Positions 42,841-51,427 of a stretch of 64,000 nt of DNA are shown in pieces. The notes under the pieces were generated by a model, which searched no databases, was not told the origin of the DNA, and saw nothing but the letters and a program-made list of their open reading frames with translations. Made by a program: the position numbers and the translations under genes. Source of the stretch: Deltaproteobacteria bacterium (lineage in GTDB: Bacteria > JAGRBM01 > JAHCIT01); assembly GCA_026129095.1 (NCBI GenBank), contig JAHCIT010000002.1, positions 62,001 to 126,000 of the forward strand. Direction: 5' to 3'. Positions within the stretch are counted from its first letter, which is position 1. Each line of letters opens with the position of its first letter.

Positions 42841-44433
42841 CTATTTTCTGGCTGCGTAAAAATCGGTCCACAGCGATTCCGACTTGCGGATCCACTGGGG
42901 CGGCGGCTTGTTGCGGTCAAAAATGAGCTTCTGGTCGGGCTCCTTGGAGGCGATGATATGGTAGCTGTAGTGACCGCCCGGCTTCAGTCCTTCAGCAGGG
43001 TGGTTGAGCTGGGCCTGCATTTCGGGGGGCAGATTGATCCGTTCGATCGTGTAACTCGTCTGGTTGGTCACGGCGATCAGCACGGTCGAGCGCTGCTGAT
43101 GCTCATCGATATAATGCAGCGTCAGCTGGTATCTGTTGGCGTCCTCGAACTTGTCCCACTCGATCGTGGGCCGGAGATCCACGTTTCTCTGGCCGTTAAC
43201 CGGGTACTTCGGCTTGACCGAGGAAACGATCTGGATGTCGGGCAGTACCGCCTTCTGGCCCGCAATCACCTCGTAAATGGCGGAAGGCGCACCGGGGATC
43301 AGGATCGCTCCGCCCTGCATGACGTCGAGGATCGTGTCCCCCGGCTGGGGCTGCATCTCGATGACCGAATAGACCCCTTCCTCCAGCGGTATCTCGAAGT
43401 TGCCATCTTCGTCGGTCTTCGATTCGAGATAGGGGAACGTCTTGCGCTGCCCGGACTGCCGCTCCACCCTGTCGATGGTGATCCTGAAGGTCACGCTCTT
43501 CACCGGAAGTCCGCTCTTGGTGATACGTCCCGCCAACACCCCCATTTTCCGGTTCAGCTCCATCATGGTCGCGGCTTCCCGGGCCTTCACAGCCAGAATC
43601 GCCTGTTCGGTATTGGAAACACTGAAGCTGACCGGCTTTGACGTGGTCTTCAGCGAGCCGTCCTCGTTGAATACCATCAGCGTCCAGCGGTACACGCCGC
43701 CCGGATTGAGGGAGCGTGTCGGATGCTGCGGATTCAGGGCGCGGAACGCCTCCGTGCCGAGGGGGCGGCCATACGCATCTGCGAAAGCAAATTCCCACTC
43801 GCTCGCTTCGGCCTCCAGATACAAGGTGGCCGTCGCCGCCCTTGAGCCGGTCTCGAAATAGGCCAGATCGATCACGTACCGGCTGGCGTTGGGATATGGC
43901 ACCCACTGGAACTTTTCGTCCGGCATGATGATGGAGCCTTCCAGCGGACCCAGTATGCGGCCCGCCCGGCCCACCCGCACAGCCTTCATGTCAAGCAGGC
44001 TGTCGGCCACCACCAGGTCACGCCCCACAGGCGAGTCCTTGCGGATGATTTCCAGGCTGTCGTTTCCTACCTTGAGAAACTGGGGGTCTTCTGCCGCGTT
44101 GACCAGACGATAGGTACCCGGCCGGAGCATGATCTTGTAGTACCCCTGGGCATCGGTTTCGAGCAGATCCCGGACGACCCGGCCGTCCTTGTCCTGCACC
44201 TGAAGGTGCACTTTTGTCCGCCGGACCACCTCATTGTTGATCATCACCTGGCCATACAAACCGCCTTTAGGCCGCGTCAGTGTCCAGACCGACACAGCCA
44301 CAGCCACCAGGGCAGTGAGCGCCAGCAGGATGGCAAGCGGACGGCGGTTTCCACCAGGAGCACTGACCTGCCGGGAGAGCTCGGGGGCATCGGGAGGTAT
44401 TTCACCGGGTTGTTTCTGGTCTTTATCTGTCAC
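42841..44433 (-). CDS. Membrane-anchored protein with carboxypeptidase-regulatory-like and FN3-like domains
   Basis: The product is 530 residues. A charged cytoplasmic N-terminus (about 30 residues) leads to one transmembrane helix (about 32-53). Residues 57-115 resemble a carboxypeptidase-regulatory/transthyretin-like beta domain (GQVMINNEVV ... DAQGYYKIMLRPGTYRLV). A second copy of that fold appears near 297-355 (GVLAGRITKSGLPV ... DEDGNFEIPLEEGVYSV). Two FN3-like strands with the W-x-x-x-x-x-A-x-R-Y pattern occur near 175 (FQWVPYPNASRYVIDL) and 430 (IEWDKFEDANRYQLTL). The protein therefore alternates the two fold types and should extend into the periplasm. Function is unknown. Convergence with other genes is absent; it sits downstream of dnaX on the same strand with a 163-base gap. 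Confidence 0.8.
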   Translation of the reverse strand: MTDKDQKQPGEIPPDAPELSRQVSAPGGNRRPLAILLALTALVAVAVSVWTLTRPKGGLYGQVMINNEVVRRTKVHLQVQDKDGRVVRDLLETDAQGYYKIMLRPGTYRLVNAAEDPQFLKVGNDSLEIIRKDSPVGRDLVVADSLLDMKAVRVGRAGRILGPLEGSIIMPDEKFQWVPYPNASRYVIDLAYFETGSRAATATLYLEAEASEWEFAFADAYGRPLGTEAFRALNPQHPTRSLNPGGVYRWTLMVFNEDGSLKTTSKPVSFSVSNTEQAILAVKAREAATMMELNRKMGVLAGRITKSGLPVKSVTFRITIDRVERQSGQRKTFPYLESKTDEDGNFEIPLEEGVYSVIEMQPQPGDTILDVMQGGAILIPGAPSAIYEVIAGQKAVLPDIQIVSSVKPKYPVNGQRNVDLRPTIEWDKFEDANRYQLTLHYIDEHQQRSTVLIAVTNQTSYTIERINLPPEMQAQLNHPAEGLKPGGHYSYHIIASKEPDQKLIFDRNKPPPQWIRKSESLWTDFYAARK

Positions 44434-44491
44434 GAAAATGATTTTCCTTCACGGCCGGACGGGAAGCCGGCGTCCATTGAGCAGACACCTT

Positions 44492-44515
44492 GCGGCGGCA
44501 GACACGAGCCGCCGC
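44492..44515 (-). terminator. Possible terminator after dnaX
   Basis: Perfect 8-bp arms GCGGCGGC and GCCGCCGC enclose an 8-base loop, about 80 bases past the dnaX stop. No U-tract follows, so the assignment is tentative. Confidence 0.3.
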
Positions 44516-44596
44516 CTCTCACAGCCACTGGCCAACTCTCTAACCGGGCGATTATGGGGAGCACTGTCGAAACCGGTCAAGACACCCATCAATGAA

Positions 44597-46123
44597 TCAA
44601 TCTTCATTCTGGTTCCGTATGCGGATATCCACCGGCTCGGCCACCTCAATAAGTTCCCGCACCGCCGGTTCAGTCCGGGCAAGATCATTGACCGCCGGTG
44701 TCCGGGCGGCTGGCTTCGCGGCAGCAGTCGCTGGTGCCTGACGTCTGTCACCTCCATCGCGAACCGTACTGTTTGCCTGACGCTCTGGCGGAGATGCACG
44801 GACCGGTGCAGGAGCAGGCACAGCAGGACGCCGGGAGGCATTCCCGTTTGACCAGCGGTTAAGGATCTCCGCGCCGGGGATGTTCGCAGATGCCGTCGCC
44901 GGGGGGCGGCCGCCTGCCTCACGCGCCGGTGACGGTGTGCTGTTGTGTGACTGCTGGCCTGGAACTCCGGCAGCAGGCGGCCCGCCAGAAACCAGTCCCG
45001 CCAGTTCAGAGGAAGCAAGAGCTTCCGGCAGCTCGGCCATCCGCACCAGAGTGACCTCCAGAACGGCCCGGGGATGGCTGGTCCGGGCGAGGGTGTCTTC
45101 CGCCCGCTGGCAGATCTGGAACAGGTGATCGAGATGCTGGAGCGAGTGGTTCTCTGTCAGTTCCCGCAGGCGTTCGATCTCATCGGTCGTCAGGTCCAGC
45201 ACATCGCCGGGCATTTTCACCGACTTTACGACGATGGCGTTGCGGAGCATCCACAGAAGGCGTGAGTGAAAATCCTTCACGTCGAGCCCATAGGAGTAGA
45301 CCGTTTCGACAACCTCCAGGATCTGCGCCGAACTGCGTGTCAGCACCCCGTTGACTGTTCGCCAGAGCAGATCCCGGTCGGCAAGCCCCAGAAGTGCCGT
45401 TACCTCATCTGCTGTTACCGCCCCTGCGGAATCCTTCCGGGATGAGGCAATGAGATCCACCAGAGCGAGCGAGTCCCGCATGCCGCCCTGCGATTCGCGG
45501 GCGATCACCTTGAGCGCTTCGGCGTCGAACCTGAGGCCTTCCGCCCCTGTTACCCTGGCAAGCTGATCTACCTGGACCTGCACCGGAAGACGCCGGAACT
45601 GGAACCGCTGGCAGCGGGACCGGATGGTTTCGAGCATCTTGTGGGGCTCGGTCGTTGCGAACATGAAAATGACATGGGGCGGCGGTTCCTCAAGCACCTT
45701 GAGCAGCGCATTCGACGCCTCGTTAGTCAGCATGTGCGCCTCGTCGATCACGAAAATCTTGTATTTTCCCCGGGCCGGGGCGAAACGGGCGGCTTCACGA
45801 AGCTGCTCAGCGTCTTCCTTGCCGCGATTGGAGGCGGCATCCAGCTCGATCACATCAACCCCGGTGGAGCGGGTGATCTCGACACAGGACTCGCAGCGAT
45901 TGCAGGGAATACCGTTGCTGTTTTCGAGGCAGTTGAGCGCTTTCGCGAAGATGCGGGCGATGGATGTTTTCCCGGTGCCGCGCGATCCCGAGAACATGTA
46001 GGCATGGGCTACGCGCCCGAGCTGGATGGCGCTTTGAAGCGTATTCGTAATGTGTTCCTGCCCGACGATCTCCTCGAACGTCTGGGGCCGGTATTTCCGT
46101 GCCAGTACCAGATAGGATGACAT
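44597..46123 (-). CDS. dnaX: DNA polymerase III subunit gamma/tau (clamp loader)
   Basis: The product is 508 residues from the ATG at 46123 with GGAGAGA upstream. It is the ATPase of the clamp loader that places the sliding clamp on DNA. The start MSSYLVLARKYRPQTF is typical. Walker A is GSRGTGKT (46-53), the zinc module is C65-x8-C74-x2-C77-x2-C80, Walker B DEAH is at 127-130, and the arginine-finger SRC motif is at 169-171. After about residue 370 the sequence becomes a Pro/Ala/Arg-rich linker, ending with a short conserved-looking tail (EPAVRELIEVAEPVDIRI). The folded tau-specific middle region found in many full-length proteins is not evident. The SRP RNA lies just upstream, a widespread arrangement; the ybaB and recR genes that often follow dnaX are absent here. 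Confidence 0.95.
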   Translation of the reverse strand: MSSYLVLARKYRPQTFEEIVGQEHITNTLQSAIQLGRVAHAYMFSGSRGTGKTSIARIFAKALNCLENSNGIPCNRCESCVEITRSTGVDVIELDAASNRGKEDAEQLREAARFAPARGKYKIFVIDEAHMLTNEASNALLKVLEEPPPHVIFMFATTEPHKMLETIRSRCQRFQFRRLPVQVQVDQLARVTGAEGLRFDAEALKVIARESQGGMRDSLALVDLIASSRKDSAGAVTADEVTALLGLADRDLLWRTVNGVLTRSSAQILEVVETVYSYGLDVKDFHSRLLWMLRNAIVVKSVKMPGDVLDLTTDEIERLRELTENHSLQHLDHLFQICQRAEDTLARTSHPRAVLEVTLVRMAELPEALASSELAGLVSGGPPAAGVPGQQSHNSTPSPAREAGGRPPATASANIPGAEILNRWSNGNASRRPAVPAPAPVRASPPERQANSTVRDGGDRRQAPATAAAKPAARTPAVNDLARTEPAVRELIEVAEPVDIRIRNQNED

Positions 46124-46182
46124 CGGGTCAGTTCTCTCCGTTGCTATGCGGGCAGGAATGCCGCCGCCAGACCACCCCCGAA

Positions 46183-46278
46183 GGCCGGGCCACTGCAACA
46201 CACAGGAGGCTCGAGTGCCGTTGCTTCCTTCCGGACCTGGCGGGGTTCGTCGGCTCGCTGTTGTGCAGGGTCCGGCCA
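46183..46278 (-). ncRNA. ffs: Signal recognition particle RNA, small bacterial (4.5S) type
   Basis: The minus strand contains the universally conserved domain IV core AGGTCCGGAAGGAAGCA, with the GGAA tetraloop and the asymmetric internal-loop bases. The flanks pair: GGCCGG with CCGGCC at the ends, and CUGCA with UGCAG further in, with further pairing in between, giving one long hairpin of roughly 95 bases. No Alu domain is seen, as in most Gram-negative bacteria. The RNA binds Ffh and targets ribosomes making membrane proteins. It lies about 60 bases upstream of dnaX on the same strand, which is the classical location. Exact ends are estimated from the pairing. Confidence 0.93.
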
Positions 46279-46367
46279 TCGCGGGAGGCCGGGCGGCAGG
46301 GGTTCCATAGCATCCGGAACCACCGGGGGCGAGAGTGATTTTTCCCCGCGGATTAACCGTCAGCGAA

Positions 46368-46919
46368 TCAGCTTTCCGCCATCTTGCGGAAAACCTGTGT
46401 CTGGGCCCAGTCCCCGTTCATGGTCAGCTCAAGCGTGTCCTCGCCAGCCAGATTGCACACCACATCATTTTTATCAGTCAGGAGCCGGAGAAACCGGTCA
46501 CAAAAACCGTCTTCAAACCAGACGAACCCGACCCTGCTGCTCCGTTCCACATGCCGGCGCACCTGCTCCCGGACGCTCTGGATGGCGCGTTCGCTCTGGT
46601 GCAGGACATACACCCGCGCCGTTGAATACCTCCGCGTCACCTTGTCCAGCTTGCGGGCACTGGTATTGCCCACCTCTATCCAGGCGTGGACCGTTCCATC
46701 CAGCCGCTGCACCACGAGATCCGGGCGGTAGTCGGGATCGACGTCCTGCTTCTCAACCGACAGGTTTTCATGGTGGAAAAGACACCAGGCCAAAAACTTG
46801 AGCAGTATGTGGAGGTCGCTCTCCTCGGGCGCGCTCCGCCCCAGCACCACCTTGCCCCGGAAAACCACCTGGTAATCATGAGTCAGTTCGAGCTGGAAAT
46901 TGAACGTGGAAATGGCCAT
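46368..46919 (-). CDS. YaeQ family protein
   Basis: The product is 183 residues, the usual family length. The segment LHILLKFLAWCLFHHENLSV near the N-terminus and the following D-x-x-x-x-PDLVV ... HAWIEVGNTSARKLDKVTR follow the YaeQ pattern, a fold related to PD-(D/E)xK nucleases whose Asp, Glu and Lys-bearing core is visible here. The biochemical role of YaeQ proteins is not established. The start at 46919 has only a weak ribosome site. It lies upstream of the SRP RNA and dnaX on the same strand. Confidence 0.8.
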   Translation of the reverse strand: MAISTFNFQLELTHDYQVVFRGKVVLGRSAPEESDLHILLKFLAWCLFHHENLSVEKQDVDPDYRPDLVVQRLDGTVHAWIEVGNTSARKLDKVTRRYSTARVYVLHQSERAIQSVREQVRRHVERSSRVGFVWFEDGFCDRFLRLLTDKNDVVCNLAGEDTLELTMNGDWAQTQVFRKMAES

Positions 46920-47058
46920 TTAAAAGACACCCGGGACAGTAAAAGCGGCCTTACCCTGCCCGCTTGTGGCGAATCAATTCCTTATGAGATACATCATTCC
47001 GGTCCGCGACGGATTCCGGATATGTAATTCGCCGGACGCGCAAGGAGCATAAACCGTC

Positions 47059-47553
47059 ATGAGCACTTTCACGCCGAAGCAGGTTCTGGTTCCGGTCGAT
47101 TTTTCCGACTTTTCCGCCTACCTCCGGGATGTCGCCATGGATTTCGCCGAAGAATGGGGATCCGACCTCACCTTCCTCCACATCGTTGAACCCGTCTCTG
47201 GCTACACGCTGGCAATGGCCGGGCTGTCGGCCGGGGATGATATTCTGGAGCGGGTCGAAGAGGGCTCCCGGACCGAGATGGAGAAATTTCTCAAACCGGT
47301 TGCCGCCCGGGCCAAGAAGTCGGGGATCAAGGTCCAGGGCCGGGTCGTGCCGGGATTGCCCGTCCAGGAGATCCGGCGAATAGCCGAGAAGATCAAGGCG
47401 GACCTGATCGTCACCACCACCCACGGACGCACGGGACTTGCCCATGCGCTGATCGGTTCGGTAGCCGAACGGCTCGTGCGCGAGTCGCCCATCCATGTGC
47501 TCGTGCTCCGGGCACCGCTGCTATTGTCCAAGCAGCCAAAGAAGAGAAAGTAG
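47059..47553 (+). CDS. Universal stress protein, UspA family
   Basis: The product is 164 residues, a single Usp domain, with AAGGAG about ten bases upstream of the ATG. It begins QVLVPVDFSDFS, the typical first strand and Asp of the nucleotide-binding site, and ends with THGRTGLAHALIGSVAERLV, the G-x-x-G ... G-S ATP-binding loop, followed by PIHVLVLR. Usp proteins of this type bind ATP and accumulate under stress or growth arrest. It is divergent from the YaeQ gene and convergent with the RNase E/G gene. No linked regulator is visible. Confidence 0.92.
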   Translation: MSTFTPKQVLVPVDFSDFSAYLRDVAMDFAEEWGSDLTFLHIVEPVSGYTLAMAGLSAGDDILERVEEGSRTEMEKFLKPVAARAKKSGIKVQGRVVPGLPVQEIRRIAEKIKADLIVTTTHGRTGLAHALIGSVAERLVRESPIHVLVLRAPLLLSKQPKKRK

Positions 47554-47568
47554 CCGGCGAATCCGGGG

Positions 47569-49854
47569 TTATACCGCCGCGCCGCCAGGCCGGGCGCCTC
47601 CGCGCCCGCGTCCTCCGCGGCGGCCACCGCGCCGCCGGGGCCGGCCGCCAGCAGCCTGCTTTACGGCCGAATCCAGCGCCCGGTTGACGGCATCCTCATC
47701 TTCCTCGTCGTCGGCGAGATCCCCGTCATCGCCCGCTTCGGCTTCTCCTGTAACGGAACCGCTCCCGCCTTCGCTGTCCGGCGAGCCGGCTGATCCCCCG
47801 TCTGAACCGTTGCCCCCGGCTGCCGCAGCGTCTTCGGGATAACTTTCATCACCAATCGGGACCGCTTCCTCGTCATCGGTGGCAAAACGGTCATCATCAA
47901 ATGCCGGACGGACGGCCTCCACGATCTCGCGGGGCGTCACGCTTTCCCGCGCTGGCTCCCGCGGCGGTTCGCCGTGGCGGCGGACCGGCTCCGAAGGAAA
48001 CGGATCGTATATCGAATCGCTGGCTTCCCCGGCTGCATAGGATGAGATCATGCGGCTCTCCCGCTCGCGCCGTTCGCGGCGCCGTTTCTCGCGGGCGGTT
48101 TCCGTGCGCCCGCGGCCCGGCTCCCGATGCTGCCTTGCACCCCTTGGCTCCCGTTGATCACGGGGGCCAAGGTCATCCGTTCCACCCTGCCGTCCGGATC
48201 GGGGCGGGGCCTGCGGCGGTGCCTCGTCCTCTATCGCTTCTTCTTCCTCGTCGCCTTCCTCACTGGCAACCGCAAGGGCATCCTTCAGGGTCACCGCACC
48301 CTCCGCCCCTCCCGGGCGGACCTGCTGGCGGGTGACCACCTCTTCAGGATGATCCTCGAAACGGAATGCCTCCGAAGTACGCTGGACCGAGAGCTCTTTC
48401 ACATGCGCCGGTTCAATGACGATTTTCACCCGGCCTTCAATTTCCAGCTTCCGTATTTCGTAACGCTTCTCGTTCAGAAGATAGATTGCCGCATCGTGCG
48501 GAACCTTCGCATCAATCAGCGTTCCTTCCTTCGATGACGCCACTTCCAGTGCCAGCGCCCGCAGCACAGCCATCGCCTCGCGGACCGGATTGCGGACCCG
48601 GCCCACGCCGCCGCAGGCGGCACAGGGTGTCCAGCCGGCGGTGCCGCCAGCCGTGCGCATGCGCTGGCGAAGCAGCTCGATCGTGCCGAACTGTCCGATC
48701 CGGCCGAGCGTAATCTGCGCCTTGTCCGTTGAGAGCGCCTTCGACAGTGCGCCCTGCACTTTCATGCGATTCTTGCGGTCCCGCATGTCTATAAAGTCGC
48801 AGACAATGATGCCGCCCATGTTTCTCAGGCGAAGCTGGCGGGCGATCTCGCCGGCGGCCTCCAGATTGGTCTTGAGCGCCGTGTCCTCAATGGTCCGCTC
48901 CTGGCGGGTCCGGCCGGAGTTTACGTCGATGGCCACCAGCGCTTCCGTCTGGTCGATCACGATTGATCCGCCCGAAACCAGCGGCACCTGCCGTGTCATC
49001 GTGTTCTCGATCTGTTCCTCGACATGGTACCGGGTGAAAAGCGGAACCCGCCCATCGTAGAACTTCACGCGGTCAACGAACTTCGGCAGGGTCAGCTCGA
49101 AGAATGCCTGAACCGCCGTATAGGTCTCCTGCTCATCGACCCACACTTCCTCAATGTCGTCGTGGAAGTAGTCGCGGACCATCCGGAGCGCCACACCTTC
49201 CTCACGGTACAGGAGCCCCGGACCCTTCTTGCCGGCATAGGCCTTCTGGATGGCCTTGAACAGCCGCTCCAGATTCTTGAACTCTCGCTTGAGCTCTGCC
49301 GTGGTCCGCTCCAGCCCCGCTGTGCGTACGATCACCGAGGTGTCGGGTGGAAGGTTTAAACCGGCTATCTTCTCCTTCATCCGGTTACGCTCGCCTGAAT
49401 CCTCGATCCGGCGCGAAATGCCTCCACTGCCCTCGGTTTGCGGCAGATAAACAAGAAACTGGCCTGGCAGCGCGATGTAAGAAGTCAGTGCGGCACCCTT
49501 CTGTCCGATCGGATCACGGGTCACCTGCACCAGCAGTTCCATCTTGGGCTTGACGCCCTCATCACCGAGCGGCTGAAGCGCGCTCGCCTTCTTGCTCCGG
49601 CCCTGCCTGGGCACCGCGACAAGCGCTCGCGGGTTGACCTCATCAAGCGGGAGGAAGCCATTGCGGTCACCGCCATAGGTGACGAAAGCCGCCTGTATGG
49701 CCGGTTCGATATTCACGACCTGGGCCCGGTATATATTTCCCTTGATCGAGTTCCCTTCGCCGACCTCGATATCCAGGTCTTCCAGACGGTCCTCGTCGAG
49801 AATGGCGACCCGGACTTCTTCGGTCTCGGCCGCGTTAATCAGCATGCGTTTCAT
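47569..49854 (-). CDS. rng: Ribonuclease E/G family endoribonuclease
   Basis: The product is 761 residues from the ATG at 49854 with AAAGGA upstream; longer upstream in-frame starts lack support. An S1 RNA-binding domain covers about 36-130 (KGNIYRAQVVNIEPAIQAAF). The DNase I-like catalytic domain has Asp310 (VAIDVNSGR) and Asp353 (VCDFIDM), matching the two magnesium ligands of E. coli RNase E with a constant seven-residue offset, and the zinc-link Cys pair C411/C414 (CAACGG). The last ~230 residues are predicted disordered: acidic clusters, an Arg/Glu-rich stretch, then an RGG-like tail. Such tails can bind RNA or degradosome partners. The length lies between RNase G and RNase E, so the symbol is tentative. 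Confidence 0.93.
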   Translation of the reverse strand: MKRMLINAAETEEVRVAILDEDRLEDLDIEVGEGNSIKGNIYRAQVVNIEPAIQAAFVTYGGDRNGFLPLDEVNPRALVAVPRQGRSKKASALQPLGDEGVKPKMELLVQVTRDPIGQKGAALTSYIALPGQFLVYLPQTEGSGGISRRIEDSGERNRMKEKIAGLNLPPDTSVIVRTAGLERTTAELKREFKNLERLFKAIQKAYAGKKGPGLLYREEGVALRMVRDYFHDDIEEVWVDEQETYTAVQAFFELTLPKFVDRVKFYDGRVPLFTRYHVEEQIENTMTRQVPLVSGGSIVIDQTEALVAIDVNSGRTRQERTIEDTALKTNLEAAGEIARQLRLRNMGGIIVCDFIDMRDRKNRMKVQGALSKALSTDKAQITLGRIGQFGTIELLRQRMRTAGGTAGWTPCAACGGVGRVRNPVREAMAVLRALALEVASSKEGTLIDAKVPHDAAIYLLNEKRYEIRKLEIEGRVKIVIEPAHVKELSVQRTSEAFRFEDHPEEVVTRQQVRPGGAEGAVTLKDALAVASEEGDEEEEAIEDEAPPQAPPRSGRQGGTDDLGPRDQREPRGARQHREPGRGRTETAREKRRRERRERESRMISSYAAGEASDSIYDPFPSEPVRRHGEPPREPARESVTPREIVEAVRPAFDDDRFATDDEEAVPIGDESYPEDAAAAGGNGSDGGSAGSPDSEGGSGSVTGEAEAGDDGDLADDEEDEDAVNRALDSAVKQAAGGRPRRRGGRRGGRGRGGARPGGAAV

Positions 49855-49897
49855 GATGTTCCTTTCTGTGTGTGCATCCCGCCGGAACCGGACCGTC

Positions 49898-51019
49898 TCA
49901 ATCGTTCGGTTCGCAGTTCCAGCGTGTGCGCTCGAACCGGCAGCGGTCCAATACCGCGCCAGCCGTGTCTTTGGATTCCATGACCGCACCGTTGTCAGAC
50001 AACTGGACGGTCACGAAACCGAGGGTTTCGAATATGGTCCGGCCCACCACGTCGGGAGGCCGTTCCCTTTGGCCCGAATGCCAGTCACTGCCGGCGTGGC
50101 CGGCAGTGACGTAAAGGATTTCGGGTTCAGTCAGCTTGAGATTGCGCTCATAAAGATGGCTATGCCCGGCAAGGACGAGCCTCACCCCTGCCCGCCGGAG
50201 CCGGGGCAGCAGAACCGACGCAGCCGGCTCATGCGGCCCCCACTGCCCGGCCCACGTGACAACCGGACGGTGAAGCATGAGGATCCGGAACTCGCGCAGC
50301 GGCCGCCCAAGCACCTCATCGAGCCAGGTCAGCTGAGGCGAACCGTCGTCCAGCCATTCGTCGGTAGCAACCACGATGATCTCCGCAGGCCCGCGCACCA
50401 TGCGGAACCATCGCTCGTTGCCGGGTAACTCAAAAAAGTCGTGAAACTCCTCGGCAGCGTCTTCGTGATTGCCCATCGCCGGGACAACCTCCGCTTGCAT
50501 CAGCAGCGGGGCCAGGGGACCGAAAAAGGCCGTGGCGAACAGTGAGCGATCACCCGGATAGTTCACCAGGTCGCCGGTATGCAGAATCAGGTCGAAACGC
50601 TCCTGGGACGCCGCCCGGGCCACGCTGCGGGCCCGATCGGCATAACGGCGGCTGTCGCCGAGCACGAGCACCTGGAGAGTCTCGGTCGCTTCGGGAACCG
50701 GACGAACGGTCGCGGTAACCACCGAAGCAGTCGTATCGACTGCCTGGGGCTCGATCCGCACCGTATACCGCTGACCGGGCTCCAGACCGGACAGTTCCAG
50801 ATGCCGCAGACCTGGTGTAGCAGCGAGGTCGCCCGTAACTTCGGCGGCCGGATCGACGGTTATTTTCACCGGGACCGGCTGGCGCGTCTTGAACCGCAGG
50901 ATGGCCTTGTCGCCTTCGACCTGCTGCCAGTAGGGCGGAATCACAAAACCGGGCCAAGGATCGGGCGCGAGCACTGTCCCCAGCGCGACAGCCCCAGATA
51001 GCGCCACCAGTGACACCAC
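49898..51019 (-). CDS. Exported metallophosphatase, purple-acid-phosphatase-like
   Basis: The product is about 373 residues from the GTG at 51019. The hydrophobic signal/anchor continues upstream in frame, so a CTG start at 51055 (upstream AAAGAGA) is possible and would give LLVLVVSLVALSGAVAL as the membrane segment. An FN3-like domain (about 35-108) precedes the calcineurin-like phosphoesterase domain with motifs GDSRRY (Asp122), HTGDLV (Asp150), GNHED (184-187), LHRPVV and AGHSHLYERN. These supply the two-metal centre. The FN3-plus-phosphatase layout matches purple acid phosphatase-like enzymes; the substrate is unknown. The gene is transcribed divergently from the Fe-S oxidoreductase. Confidence 0.87.
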   Translation of the reverse strand: MVSLVALSGAVALGTVLAPDPWPGFVIPPYWQQVEGDKAILRFKTRQPVPVKITVDPAAEVTGDLAATPGLRHLELSGLEPGQRYTVRIEPQAVDTTASVVTATVRPVPEATETLQVLVLGDSRRYADRARSVARAASQERFDLILHTGDLVNYPGDRSLFATAFFGPLAPLLMQAEVVPAMGNHEDAAEEFHDFFELPGNERWFRMVRGPAEIIVVATDEWLDDGSPQLTWLDEVLGRPLREFRILMLHRPVVTWAGQWGPHEPAASVLLPRLRRAGVRLVLAGHSHLYERNLKLTEPEILYVTAGHAGSDWHSGQRERPPDVVGRTIFETLGFVTVQLSDNGAVMESKDTAGAVLDRCRFERTRWNCEPND

Positions 51020-51279
51020 CAGAACCAGAAGCTGGGTAACGCCGTACGATTTCAGAAGCGAATCTCTTTCCGTACGGCTTTCTATTTATACCCGGTGCTT
51101 CAGGAAGGGGGCCGCCGGTCCGGGCTTCACGTCAGCCGGGGCGCGGGAACGCACTTCATGAACGGTATTCGGTACCGGGATATCCGCCGCACGCCTTCGT
51201 CCGGGCATTCCCTCCTGCACCCAAACTGTCGCAGGAGTCCCGGCCGGAGCCATCCAGAACCATCAAACCCGAAACTTCG

Positions 51280-51308
51280 TTGACGGTTCGGGGGGCCTGT
51301 GATAACCA
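51280..51308 (+). promoter_or_regulatory. Possible promoter of the acyl-CoA metabolism cluster
   Basis: TTGACG (five of six consensus bases) is followed after 17 bases by TAACCA, a poor -10 match. It faces the Fe-S oxidoreductase gene, about 120 bases upstream of its start codon. Only the -35 element is convincing. Confidence 0.3.
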
Positions 51309-51351
51309 GCCTTCCCGAGGGTCACATCCGGTTCGGATGCACATAGACCCT

Positions 51352-51371
51352 TGGAAACGCTTGCGTTTTCA
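51352..51371. promoter_or_regulatory. Operator-like palindrome upstream of the Fe-S oxidoreductase
   Basis: TGGAAACGCT followed by TGCGTTTTCA forms a 20-bp inverted repeat with one mismatched pair, 57 bases upstream of the start codon. The GAAAC ... GTTTT arms resemble the general form of operators of TetR-type fatty-acid regulators such as PsrA, but the spacing differs. No specific regulator can be assigned. Confidence 0.4.
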
Positions 51372-51427
51372 CGGCGCCCATCGCCCGAGTGTCTACCACC
51401 CCCAGTCTCCGGAGGCAACTAGGTCCC

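Larger units (their letters stand above)
51020..51427. other. Divergent intergenic region, metallophosphatase / Fe-S oxidoreductase
   Basis: About 400 bases between divergent genes. It holds a TTGACG box at 51280-51285 with a weak -10 candidate (TAACCA at 51303-51308) 17 bases away, a perfect CATCCG/CGGATG hairpin at 51325-51339, and a 20-bp imperfect palindrome at 51352-51371. The ribosome site GGAGG lies at about 51410. No gene or tRNA is seen. Confidence 0.5.
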
